Positions 1-9,979 of a DNA stretch of 38,229 bases are shown piece after piece (the stretch's first letter is position 1; every line of letters starts with the position of its first letter). The stretch comes from an uncultured Verrucomicrobiales bacterium (GTDB lineage: Bacteria; Verrucomicrobiota; Verrucomicrobiia; Verrucomicrobiales; Akkermansiaceae): assembly GCA_937128235.1 (NCBI GenBank), contig CAKZMG010000106.1:1-38229 (forward strand), in the 5' to 3' direction. Below the pieces are notes generated by a model, which was given only the letters and a program-made list of their open reading frames with translations, was not told the origin of the DNA and did no database searches. Made by a program: the position numbers and the translations under genes.

Positions 1-2715
1 TATGGCTACGATGGCAGCATCTACATCACAGATTTCATCGGAGGCTGGCACGCACACGAGAAAGGTAGAATTTATAAGATAACCGCCAATAATCCCGTCA
101 ACGATGACAAGATAGAAGAGGTAAAAACTCTCATCAGCGCGGGCATAGAAAACTTACCCCTAGAAAAGCTCTCCACTCTTTTGGGGCATCCAGACATGCG
201 CGTGAGACTGCGCGCTCAGTTCGCCATCGCAGAGAAAGACAATGCTATCTCCATTTTTGTCCAGGCTCTCAAGCAACAAGACAACCAGCTAAAAAGACTC
301 CATGGAGTCTGGGGGCTGGGAATGCTAGCACGCAAGAACCAAGACAAAGAAGCCACCGCAGAACTCATCAAATGGTCATCAGACTCAGACGAAGAAGTCC
401 GCACTCAAGTGATGAAAGTACTTAGCGAAGCTCCTAAAACTGATGCCCTGCTCACCACCCTGAAAGCAGGTCTCACTGACCAAAGCCAACGAGTCAGCTT
501 CCATGCCGCACTCAGCATCGGCAGACATAAGGGCATTAAACTCCAGCAAGAAGTCATCGACTACATCGTAAACTCACCCGTAAATGCACACACCCGCCAT
601 GCAGGTGTGCAGGCTCTCATCGCGACTACGCCAGATCTAACCACTCTCCAAAAGCACGAAAACGAAAAGGTCAGACTCGCGGTTGTGCTAGGTCTTAGAA
701 AAATCAAAAGCCCTGCTCTGGTAAATTCACTGAACGATACTGATTCTCCTAAAGTTTCCCAAGCAGCCATACGCGCGATCCATGATCAACAACTTATCGC
801 GCTTCAGCCAGAAGTAGCTAAACTGTTAGATAACACATCACTAAAACTTACCCCCATGATGCAGCGCAGACTCATCCACTCAGCCTACCGCAGTGGTGGA
901 GCTAAGAATGTGAAGCGTCTCTGTAAATTTGCCACAGATGCATCACGCGATAAAGACCAACGCATAGAAGCCCTACGTCTGTTAGAAAAAGACATCTGGC
1001 TTCATCCCTGCTCAGCAGACCAGAGCCTAGGTAAACACGCCCCATTAGAGAGAGACCCAGCTGATGAAGCGATGCTTAAAGAAATCCTCGCTACAGAAGT
1101 TAAAAATCTGTTAGAGTCAGATAGTTTTGTAGCACAAGGAGCCTTCCTGCTTATCCAACAATACCAGCTAGAACTCCCTGATCTGAATGCGGACAAGCTC
1201 GCTGCTCTAGTCGATGACAAGGCACTGGCTCCACCAGTAAGAGCGCGTGCTCTCAAGCTACTTGCATCCAAGGATGCACAAGCCGGTGCCACTATTGCTG
1301 CTAAATACCTCAATAGTAAAAAACAGTATCTCGCTATTGAATCTTTAAAAACGATTGTCAGATCTGCACCTGAAGACCCAAAAACGCACCAAGCACTCAT
1401 CCAGTTCTCGAAGCGTCCAGAAGCCAATATGCAGCAACAAAGCTGGCTACTATTCAAGGGCATCCAAAGTGAGCAAATTAATCAACACCTGATCAACTCG
1501 ATCAACAATCTAAGCGACCGTGCTCAAGAACACCTCGCGGCTATCGAGATCCTAGAAGTTGCCAAAACGTTCCTAGACCCCAAGGTCAAAGAAGCACTCA
1601 AGCAATACGGACGTAGCCGATCCAAGTCCGGACCGCTCGCCAAATGGCTCCCTGCCTTACATGGAGGAAATGCTAAGGCGGGTGAGCTTATTTTCAAAAA
1701 CCAAGGTGCTGCACAATGTGCAAAATGCCACCACTCTGATCACACATCCGTGCATGATGGCGGTGGTGATGCTGGACCAAATCTCGCTGGAGTGGGCAAG
1801 AGAATGAACCACCTCCGCACAGACCTGTTAGAGGCGATTATGCTGCCAAATGCAAGCATCGCACCAGGCTATGGTTCTGTGACTGTAGAATTTGAAAAAG
1901 GAAATATCTCTGGAAAAATTTTAGACTATCGCTCAGCAGGACTCGTCGTCCAAGTCGGAGACGCACCACGGCTCATTTCTCATGGAGACTACAAGAAGCT
2001 AAAATTCTCTCCATCTGCCATGCCATCCATGAAAGAAAAACTTACCCTCAGAGAAACCAGACACGTGTTAGAATTTCTCAATTCACTGACCGATGAAAAA
2101 GGGAAACCTAAAGTCGCCACGATAGAAGCCATCCCATTCGACCTCAGTGAAATTAAAATTGATGACCCTAACAAAGAAATCCCAATCGCGGAACAACACA
2201 AGCAGCTCTACGACATGAACTGCATGGCATGTCACCAAGCGGGAGGCGTAGGCACCGATACCTTCCCACCACTAGCAGAATCTGAGTGGGTCAATGGTGA
2301 TAAAGAAACTCTCATAAAAATGCAACTCATGGGACTAGCGGGACCGATCAAAGTCAAAGGCAAGATCTACGAGCAAATCCCTATGCCGAGTAACGCCAGG
2401 CTCAAAGACGAAGAGATAGCAGGCATCCTCACCTACATCAGAAGCAACTGGGGAAATAATGCCTCAGCAATAACCGCCGCTGAAGTAGCCAAAGTCAGAA
2501 AAGAAATAGGCGACTCCACCGCCCCGCTCGATGCCGCAAGCCTCATCCACCCAGACGAGCTAAATTCAAAATCAAACTCCACCTCTGAAAAAGAAACTGA
2601 ATTCTCAGCCCACAAATCTAACAAAGAAAAAGGCATGGGAGTCTGGGGCTACCTCATGATCCTCATCATCGCCTGCATGATTCCAGTAATGATCGGTTTT
2701 ATCAGAAATAAGTGA
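1..2715 (+). CDS. PVC-type HEAT-repeat/CxxCH haem protein, membrane anchored (5' end missing)
   Basis: The frame is open from base 1, so the gene starts upstream; 904 residues are visible. The first 30 residues (YGYDGSIYITDF, then GRIYKI) look like the last blade of the beta-propeller seen in PVC membrane-bound dehydrogenase-type proteins. A long helical HEAT-like region follows to about residue 550. Two c-type haem sites are visible: CAKCH near visible residue 573, in the Planctomycete/Verrucomicrobium haem-binding domain (NLAGVG, then ADLLEAI-like LLEAIMLPNASIAPGY), and CMACH near 741 in a second cytochrome c domain. A single C-terminal membrane segment (about 880-900) is followed by RNK. 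Members of this family are thought to act in periplasmic electron transfer or sugar oxidation; the substrate cannot be read here. The gene converges on the 2305-residue minus-strand gene. Confidence 0.85.
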   Translation, partial: YGYDGSIYITDFIGGWHAHEKGRIYKITANNPVNDDKIEEVKTLISAGIENLPLEKLSTLLGHPDMRVRLRAQFAIAEKDNAISIFVQALKQQDNQLKRLHGVWGLGMLARKNQDKEATAELIKWSSDSDEEVRTQVMKVLSEAPKTDALLTTLKAGLTDQSQRVSFHAALSIGRHKGIKLQQEVIDYIVNSPVNAHTRHAGVQALIATTPDLTTLQKHENEKVRLAVVLGLRKIKSPALVNSLNDTDSPKVSQAAIRAIHDQQLIALQPEVAKLLDNTSLKLTPMMQRRLIHSAYRSGGAKNVKRLCKFATDASRDKDQRIEALRLLEKDIWLHPCSADQSLGKHAPLERDPADEAMLKEILATEVKNLLESDSFVAQGAFLLIQQYQLELPDLNADKLAALVDDKALAPPVRARALKLLASKDAQAGATIAAKYLNSKKQYLAIESLKTIVRSAPEDPKTHQALIQFSKRPEANMQQQSWLLFKGIQSEQINQHLINSINNLSDRAQEHLAAIEILEVAKTFLDPKVKEALKQYGRSRSKSGPLAKWLPALHGGNAKAGELIFKNQGAAQCAKCHHSDHTSVHDGGGDAGPNLAGVGKRMNHLRTDLLEAIMLPNASIAPGYGSVTVEFEKGNISGKILDYRSAGLVVQVGDAPRLISHGDYKKLKFSPSAMPSMKEKLTLRETRHVLEFLNSLTDEKGKPKVATIEAIPFDLSEIKIDDPNKEIPIAEQHKQLYDMNCMACHQAGGVGTDTFPPLAESEWVNGDKETLIKMQLMGLAGPIKVKGKIYEQIPMPSNARLKDEEIAGILTYIRSNWGNNASAITAAEVAKVRKEIGDSTAPLDAASLIHPDELNSKSNSTSEKETEFSAHKSNKEKGMGVWGYLMILIIACMIPVMIGFIRNK

Positions 2716-3029
2716 TATCACTGTATCTCAATTGAGAATATTTGGGTCCAGACTGAACTCGAACTCATAGGTATTCTGTTAGAAAAAGGACTAAGGATTG
2801 CGGAATAAATTAAAGTGTCTGAGATGCACGGAATAATCATTTAGACGTATTGATAACATTCTAAACAACCTGCCAAGAGTAATACCATGCAGTGGATCTT
2901 GATCACCCAGGTTAGGTGGCAGTATGAGGATAGCTCTTTACTAGGACTCGCGCACTCGGAGTGATTGGCAATCCCTCCCTACCTTCGGTGAATCAGATTT
3001 TCTCGTTATGTGGATATGACAATGATCTC
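2716..3029. other. Intergenic gap between convergent genes
   Basis: No gene is supported in these 314 bases. Two perfect 12-bp palindromes sit next to each other at the left end: AGTGATATCACT (2711-2722, containing the stop codon of the haem gene) and TCTCAATTGAGA (2726-2737). Neither has a loop or a T-tract, so they are poor terminators. One copy of the dispersed octamer CTGTTAGA lies at 2776-2783. Confidence 0.6.
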
Positions 3030-6000
3030 CTATTTCCTAGCCAGCCAGAACCCTAAGAAGCTCACCATGGCTAAAAGGAGGATAATTCCGAAATTTGATC
3101 CTGAACTGCTATCACTAATCTCGGCTTGGGCTAACTTTAACTCTAGCTCTATCGCCAGATCGCTCTCGCCCGCTAGATGAATGTCCTTGTGGAAATGGAT
3201 CACCTTCTGGGTTGGGAGGATTTCTAGCTCCACCGCTTGCCCCGCATCCGATGATACCAACTGCGGCTTCACGAGCTTGCGTGCTATCCGGTGCATCGCA
3301 CTCACTTCTTCGTCACTATTTCCCTGCATGTAGTCGGCTATCTGGTTCGGGTTGAAATTCTTGCTCCCCATAAAGAATGGATTCCTAGTCACCGCCTCTT
3401 CCAGCGCATTATTCGCATACTGAGTGTTCCCCATCGCTTTGTTGTCCATGTAGGATCTCTGGCTTCGGGTATTGAGCCCCATCATGGCTTGACCCGTCAT
3501 TATTTTCTCCTGCATCACGCGAGCATCTTCATTGCTCGCGGCATCCACAGCTTGGTTGCGTATTACTCGCTTGAGAGCCGCATTTGCTTTATCTAACTGC
3601 CCACTATTCCTATAGTCCACCGCTCTATCTAGCTCTTGCTTTCCTTCTCTGCGGAGCTTGTAGTATCTGGCATCCTTGATCTTTCTAAAGGCTTCTACAT
3701 AGCTCTTTACATCATTATTTCTAATCGTATCCAGATGATGAAATCTACCTTTATAGCTGCTAAGATCATAGCCATCTGGCAGCATCACATACCAATCAAT
3801 ATTCTCTAACGGAATACTCAGTGTGGGACCAATCAGAGTGATCGGGTTCCCTGAGCGATCTCCAGCCTTAGTCAGGTAAGTGATGTGAACTTTTGCTGGC
3901 TGATTCTCTACGATCGCTTCACTCACATAGAATGAATACGCATCTCCCTCCTTCACCACCTCAGCACTTTTATCATTCACGATGACATTGAATAGCTCAG
4001 CCCCCTCAGGGAGGGAAATTTTCAGGCTAGATTTCTCCGCCACATTTATATTTAAACTAAGCCTAGAGAGAGCACTGCCTCCCTGAGATCCTGCATTGAA
4101 CATCGTGCGCATTTCCCCGCTCACTACGCGTAGCTTCAGCGTGCCCGCCATGGAATGACGCTTCACCGTGACCGCCATATTTTTCTCCGCATCCACCACT
4201 CGGTAGCAGAGACTCGGCTCGCTGCGGTCTGCTAAATTATAAAGCTTAGCTGGAACATTTGACCAATCAAAGCCACGCCACTCACGCAGCTCTGTGCCAT
4301 GGACTTCCAGCCAATCTGGAGCGCGCACCGCTATGTAATGGGCACTCTGCTTAATCTCTAACAGTTGCACCGGAGCAATCACTTCTGTATCACCTTTTCG
4401 CTGAGTCTGACTCTGGTAGCCAACCTGCACCGGGACATTTCCTATCATACCTCGGCGGAGATTCACCTGCCAGATATCGTCTCTGATATGGACTATTTCT
4501 TTCACCGCCTTACCGCTGGCTCTCAGCGTATTAGCCTGTTCCTTACCCACGCCTGGGATACGGAGCGGGAATTGTTTCACCACCGCGTGCTCTACATGGT
4601 AATGGATCTTGAGCCAGTTATTAGTGAGCCCCTCACGCACACTCACCTGCTGGAGAATCTCGGCTGTGACCCAGGGATCTAGCTTCTGGATCGCGAGCGA
4701 TATTTTCCAGTCTTTCTGAAGCAATCTAAAAGCAAGCGCCCCTTTATTCTGCTGAGTGATGTCCTTACTATCTAGCTGAGATGCGTGCTTGCGGTCAGCC
4801 ACACGGAGACGGATTCCATAGTCGGGGATGAGCGTGAGCGAACCTCGCTGACGACTCACATTTTCTAACAACCAACGCGGCACGCTCCATTGATTAGCCT
4901 CTTTCTTCACCATCGGTGCATCTCCTAGCATCGTGATACTGAAACGTTGATTCCCCATCGTCTTCCCATTGAGATACATAGTTGCCAGTGACTTTCCTTT
5001 CAACTCTACTACGCTCCAGTCTCTGAGCGCTGTGCCATTGATCGATTCAACTGTTAGACCCTCTGGCACATAAAATTTCAGCTCAAAGACACCCGCTCGC
5101 GTGATGCTGGCGAGGGCTTCTATGCGGAGAGACATCCGCTCATCAGTGAGACGAATCTCCTGCTTACTCTGGACACGAATCTCTGGAGACACCGCTGCCA
5201 CTCGGAGATTTATCTTCCCACGCTTCTGCCCCTCACCGCTGTGTCGGTAAGCTTTGTGAAGAACAAATTTAGGCTGTAGCTCAGTGGCTAATTTCAATAA
5301 TCCCGCGTCAAAATCTGCAATATTAATTTCTAACAGATCCACAGCCTTCGCACTATCTGGCTGAGAATCTTCACCAAATCCGTAGCCGATCATTCCCACA
5401 GTATTCGCCACACCACGGACAGAAATTGACTCTAACACCAAGTCCTGGGGGTAAGCTTTCACGCCGCGCTGGGTCATAATGAGTAGTTCAAAATCTTTGA
5501 TCTGGGGACGTTTCATAGAAATCGTAAGCGTCTTTTTCTTGGCATCAAATCTCCAGGTATCGATCTCTGTGCAAGCGACATTTCCCACCATCAGACCATC
5601 TGGAATATCAACTACCAGTTCCTTTAGCTCACCAGCAAGAGGTTTTATTTTCACCTTATGTCTTCCATCCAGAACTCCTGGTGCGGGTACATAGACATCT
5701 GAAACCTCTGCTAGAAATCTCAGTGTTTCCTTACTTCGGTCACGCGGCATAGGCTTTAGGAAGACCGTAGCTTTCGCTAGCCCCATGAGTGTGAGCTTCG
5801 CGCTGCTGGTTGCGTTTCCTTCATCTAACAGCTTCTGATAACGCACTGCTTGAGGCGATGTGATCTGCCAGTTTTGTTGATCCACTATCACGGTTAGAGA
5901 TTTCATCGCAGCACGCCCGCTAGGAACGTTACAGGCTAGCTCTGCTTTATCACCAAAGCTAGCTTGGTATCTAACAACGGCAGAAATCATCCCCGTTTTC

Positions 6001-9000
6001 TCTGCGATAAGTTTCCAAGAAAGTGTTTTATCAACTTTATTCAGAACCTTGATCACACGGAAGCCATCACCATCAGCACTGATGAGTGCGGCGGGAGCAT
6101 CCAGTATCCCCAGAGCTTCCCCCTCTTCTGCATCCCAGGTAATCTGTAGCGTAGAGGTAAGTTTTCCGTCATTGATCTGCCAGGTTTCAAACATGGTGTC
6201 AGCTATGGTTTCTGCTGCCCGTGCATCTGATGAAAGCCCCATCACAGACAGCAAAATCATACTCGCGACTACGGCTGGTTTCTTCGCCTTAAATTTCCAT
6301 TTACTGATCATTTTCGGCAAGCCTTTAGCGAGTAACAACGCGGCGAGAATAGCGACCACAAAGTAGAAATACGCGGCTCCTCCCACATGCATCAGGCACC
6401 CCATCAGTATGATAAACACTGCAATCCCCCTCACCAGAGTTGTCGCTAAATGTTCCTTCACCAGACCAGCCACTAACAGAGCGGCACCTGCAAGCATCAA
6501 GAAACCCCCAAAACCTGAGAGACTACTTGGTCCAGACTGATGATTAGCCAGCTCTAGGGTAACGACTTCTTGATCGCTAACCACAGGTGCCACCACATCA
6601 AATTCCTTAAAGCTCACCACATGGGTATCCAGCGCTTTGCTTCCGAAGAAGAGGCAGAAAATGATCGTTGCAACAAGCCAGAGATTCCCAAACAGGATGA
6701 GCCACTTATCGGTGATGTTCTTTCTAAGTAGGAAAATTCCACCTAACAGAAGAAAGATCACACCTAGGAGCAGTCTAAAGTTTTTCTTAAGCTCACTAAA
6801 CCCATTCTTAGATTGAGCCATTCCCATCTGAAGCGGCTTCACATTTCCACCAGTCGGAGTGAGGTGATTATCACCTGTGACTTTCCATTCTGCGATGGTG
6901 AGCGGAGCTGATAGCACAGGTGGACCCACGCTCACATTTGATGGGTCTGCCGCCATCCCACCGTAACGGATCTCAAGCGTGCGAATCCTGTTGGTATCTT
7001 TAGTTGGAGGCAGTGGAAGAATGATTTGATTGCCATCGATTCTGGCATTAATCAGCACTTCATCTACCTTCGCAGTCCAAAGTTTATCGCCATCTGGCAG
7101 CTTCATGCGGAGCGCTTTCTTGCCGCGTGTGTTGACGAAAAATTTAGCATTCGTGACAACCTCACCCGCACTGGTAACACGCGTATTCAGAGATGCGGCA
7201 CCCACGGCTTGATCGAGTGACTTGACGAGTTCTAGGTTCTCTATTTCTAGAGAGAGTGAATAAGGTCGAGCGGAATATTGCCAAGCGGCTTTAGATGGAA
7301 TAGAGGTCAGGACTTGGTGCTCAGACGGCATTTCTAGTGGGCTGATGCTGAGTAAATTTTCACTCTTTTTCACCTCGCTCATGTTCACCTGATTCCTACT
7401 CACTAGATGGATAAATCCAGACTCTGACTGAACACCGAGTGGAGTCACTGAGCCAATGTTTATCTTACCTCCACGCGGATTCATCGGCTCCTCATAGCTG
7501 ACAAGAAGCTTCGAGGCTCCCAGCACTGGTTGATTTAGCACCACTGTGAGAACGTCATCGGTCTGATGCCAGGTGCGGACGTTTTGTCCCTCCACGGAGA
7601 CGTTTTCCGCAATGGCTGGCAGTTGCAGTTTCCACTCATTTGCTGGCGCACCTATCACGAAATAATAAGCCAGAATATTGGCTTCCAGCACTCCCTCGCG
7701 GAGTTCATAGAGATGCAATAGATCTGCTTGGATAGACTGCCCCTTCGCGGTGATCTTTAACTTAGCAGACCAGTCTGTGGAGCGAGTGCGGTAGGCATGT
7801 TGGAGGCGATCAGCGATTTGATTCGTCTTCGGGAAATAGGCAATCGGGCGTTCATCGAGATTTTTTACTGATGCCGCGTCTGGTTGCATTTTCCATCCGC
7901 TGGCAGAAAGGATGCCTATGTCTCCACGGATGCTCTTAATGTTAGAACCAGGAAATGTAAGTGCAGGCAGTGCCCAATCGCCAGCACTAGCAGGCAGGTT
8001 TTTCTCCAGACGCACTCTGATCAGCTGGCGATCCATCACTTCGCTTTTAAAGAGAATTTTCAATGATCGCTTACCTTTATTTACCGTAGTACTCACTACG
8101 TGATCTACCATATTAGCACTGCTCACGCCTGAAACGGAGTAGTCCGCAGGGATCATGAAGCTCCACTCTCTGAGTCCAGCTTCAGAGATATCTATCTCGA
8201 TGTCAGACTGGATGACCCGATCCGTTTCGCTCATTTCATACGTCGTGATGTGACTGACACTCACTTCAGAAATGATCTGATCCGCAGTGATTTCTAGCTT
8301 CCTCTCAGCAGATGGGAAGCGGTAAACGAAGACCTGCTTACCTGAAACCACTGCCCCACTCTGCGGAAATTTATCTGGAGAAAGCTGCATTAATCCTTCT
8401 GTTAGACTCGTCTCTATTCTCACTGAACCCTGATTAGAAGCCCTGATGTAACCTGAATGACGCAGGGTACCGCGTGGGGTGAGACTCAGTGGCAGCACCT
8501 TTGCTGGGAACTTGCCTAGCGGGAATAGTGACTCAACACGAATCGACTGCACATCTGAAGTTTCTGACTTCAGAACACACTCTAACACTTTCTTCTTACC
8601 ATCCTGCTTCACTTTCCAGCTAGCGACATGCCCACCGGTCACGGACACGATTTCGCCTGCACCTGTTAGAGCAAATTCCACTTTATTCATCTTCCCCTGT
8701 AGCACCTTGAAAGTGACGGTAGAGTTCGCATGCATGAGACCAGAACCAATGCTAATATCCGAGACTCCATGTGAGGTGTAGAAGAGGTCTCCGTCGCCAG
8801 ATTTTGGCTTCGTCTTCCATTCCAGCGCACAGATTCCAGAAGCTGGAAGCACACCTTGCCAGATAGCATTATCAAATTCTAGATAAGTCACTTCATCCTC
8901 ACGAAACTCAATATTCTCCCCCATTTCGCTAAGGCTGAGCGGGACTACTGCTCCGTTTGGAACATTGAACTGAAGGGTATTCCATCCTGTGCCAGTGGTA

Positions 9001-9947
9001 ATGGGCACCGCAAAAGAGAACTCAATGGGATAGCTTCCTAGCTGCTTACAGATGATCCCGTAGTTCATATTATTACCGAGTTTAAGCACGTGGATCTCGC
9101 CTGCTTCGGTTACGGGGAAACTACTCAAGGCAACTTTTCCGTGGACTAACGTGAATGGCTTTTTACTCAGCTTTCTCACATGGAGATTTCCAGTGAGCTT
9201 TATCAATGCAGACTTCCCATCCGGATCTACCGTAGCCTGGAGGGAAATATCTCTGAGATCGATTCCCGCATAGTCACCCTCATGCTTGAGAATACTCAGC
9301 TCTAGGTCTGAGGTTCCATTAGAGATAAATTTCAGCGACTTTGGAATACTGGGCTTAGCCGCGATGCAGCCTAGCGCCTTCGTCACATTGATCTGGACTC
9401 TCTCAGGGATGATCGTGATCGCTTCTGTGAACCCTGCACCATTGGACTCTGTGGTGGTCAAGGTCATGAGAGGCACGGTCGGTTTCGCTACAGATTCATC
9501 TAACAGATACTCTGCGATAACGGTTACTTTGAGTTGCTTGGTTTTTGGATCTAACGCTCGGATGTCTAGATAATGAATACCTTCTAGCTCTCTAACAGAC
9601 CACTCTTTCAGCCCAGCACCTGTTACAGATTTGATGTCGCTCTTATGGCTCAGTACCAAGCTCATAAACTCATCATCACCCTGGATTTTCTTGTAAGTAA
9701 TATTAATCGTTTGCCTAACAGACTCTGGAGAAATGTTGACTACTTGCTCAGAATTAGCAGTGAAAAACAGCGGTGGCTTCTCAGCATTTTCGCGGGCTTC
9801 TAGGATCAGAGAATTAGTTCTCACAGCTGATTTAACAGCCATTTTAGCTTCATCCTTGGGGGCTTCTTGTGCCATCGCATTTCCACTCACCAGCACAGCG
9901 GCTAAGAGAATATTTTTAACACTCTTGAATTTATTTTTTAACTTCAT
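3030..9947 (-). CDS. Giant 2305-residue exported membrane protein, unknown family
   Basis: I do not recognise this family. Residues 1-27 form a clear signal peptide ending NAMAQ. An N-terminal half rich in beta strands (about 30-1050) ends in a block of about six hydrophobic segments (roughly 1054-1240). The last segment, ending SSDARAAE, itself reads like a second signal peptide. A second beta-rich half follows, then a charged helical/TPR-like stretch (about 2060-2200, with QLDKANAALKR) and a final membrane segment with the tail FWLARK. The build suggests two exported halves joined by a membrane domain, perhaps an old gene fusion. It lies 32 bases after the vWA gene on the same strand and is probably cotranscribed with it and the sigma factor. 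An envelope role is inferred from topology and neighbours only. Confidence 0.85.
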   Translation of the reverse strand: MKLKNKFKSVKNILLAAVLVSGNAMAQEAPKDEAKMAVKSAVRTNSLILEARENAEKPPLFFTANSEQVVNISPESVRQTINITYKKIQGDDEFMSLVLSHKSDIKSVTGAGLKEWSVRELEGIHYLDIRALDPKTKQLKVTVIAEYLLDESVAKPTVPLMTLTTTESNGAGFTEAITIIPERVQINVTKALGCIAAKPSIPKSLKFISNGTSDLELSILKHEGDYAGIDLRDISLQATVDPDGKSALIKLTGNLHVRKLSKKPFTLVHGKVALSSFPVTEAGEIHVLKLGNNMNYGIICKQLGSYPIEFSFAVPITTGTGWNTLQFNVPNGAVVPLSLSEMGENIEFREDEVTYLEFDNAIWQGVLPASGICALEWKTKPKSGDGDLFYTSHGVSDISIGSGLMHANSTVTFKVLQGKMNKVEFALTGAGEIVSVTGGHVASWKVKQDGKKKVLECVLKSETSDVQSIRVESLFPLGKFPAKVLPLSLTPRGTLRHSGYIRASNQGSVRIETSLTEGLMQLSPDKFPQSGAVVSGKQVFVYRFPSAERKLEITADQIISEVSVSHITTYEMSETDRVIQSDIEIDISEAGLREWSFMIPADYSVSGVSSANMVDHVVSTTVNKGKRSLKILFKSEVMDRQLIRVRLEKNLPASAGDWALPALTFPGSNIKSIRGDIGILSASGWKMQPDAASVKNLDERPIAYFPKTNQIADRLQHAYRTRSTDWSAKLKITAKGQSIQADLLHLYELREGVLEANILAYYFVIGAPANEWKLQLPAIAENVSVEGQNVRTWHQTDDVLTVVLNQPVLGASKLLVSYEEPMNPRGGKINIGSVTPLGVQSESGFIHLVSRNQVNMSEVKKSENLLSISPLEMPSEHQVLTSIPSKAAWQYSARPYSLSLEIENLELVKSLDQAVGAASLNTRVTSAGEVVTNAKFFVNTRGKKALRMKLPDGDKLWTAKVDEVLINARIDGNQIILPLPPTKDTNRIRTLEIRYGGMAADPSNVSVGPPVLSAPLTIAEWKVTGDNHLTPTGGNVKPLQMGMAQSKNGFSELKKNFRLLLGVIFLLLGGIFLLRKNITDKWLILFGNLWLVATIIFCLFFGSKALDTHVVSFKEFDVVAPVVSDQEVVTLELANHQSGPSSLSGFGGFLMLAGAALLVAGLVKEHLATTLVRGIAVFIILMGCLMHVGGAAYFYFVVAILAALLLAKGLPKMISKWKFKAKKPAVVASMILLSVMGLSSDARAAETIADTMFETWQINDGKLTSTLQITWDAEEGEALGILDAPAALISADGDGFRVIKVLNKVDKTLSWKLIAEKTGMISAVVRYQASFGDKAELACNVPSGRAAMKSLTVIVDQQNWQITSPQAVRYQKLLDEGNATSSAKLTLMGLAKATVFLKPMPRDRSKETLRFLAEVSDVYVPAPGVLDGRHKVKIKPLAGELKELVVDIPDGLMVGNVACTEIDTWRFDAKKKTLTISMKRPQIKDFELLIMTQRGVKAYPQDLVLESISVRGVANTVGMIGYGFGEDSQPDSAKAVDLLEINIADFDAGLLKLATELQPKFVLHKAYRHSGEGQKRGKINLRVAAVSPEIRVQSKQEIRLTDERMSLRIEALASITRAGVFELKFYVPEGLTVESINGTALRDWSVVELKGKSLATMYLNGKTMGNQRFSITMLGDAPMVKKEANQWSVPRWLLENVSRQRGSLTLIPDYGIRLRVADRKHASQLDSKDITQQNKGALAFRLLQKDWKISLAIQKLDPWVTAEILQQVSVREGLTNNWLKIHYHVEHAVVKQFPLRIPGVGKEQANTLRASGKAVKEIVHIRDDIWQVNLRRGMIGNVPVQVGYQSQTQRKGDTEVIAPVQLLEIKQSAHYIAVRAPDWLEVHGTELREWRGFDWSNVPAKLYNLADRSEPSLCYRVVDAEKNMAVTVKRHSMAGTLKLRVVSGEMRTMFNAGSQGGSALSRLSLNINVAEKSSLKISLPEGAELFNVIVNDKSAEVVKEGDAYSFYVSEAIVENQPAKVHITYLTKAGDRSGNPITLIGPTLSIPLENIDWYVMLPDGYDLSSYKGRFHHLDTIRNNDVKSYVEAFRKIKDARYYKLRREGKQELDRAVDYRNSGQLDKANAALKRVIRNQAVDAASNEDARVMQEKIMTGQAMMGLNTRSQRSYMDNKAMGNTQYANNALEEAVTRNPFFMGSKNFNPNQIADYMQGNSDEEVSAMHRIARKLVKPQLVSSDAGQAVELEILPTQKVIHFHKDIHLAGESDLAIELELKLAQAEISDSSSGSNFGIILLLAMVSFLGFWLARK

Positions 9948-9979
9948 GGTCTTTTCTATTTAAAATTCTATATAAATTT

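Noticed and set aside
2711-2737. Two neighbouring 12-bp palindromes as a terminator
   Set aside because: Perfect palindromes without loops and without a T-tract cannot form a usual rho-independent terminator.
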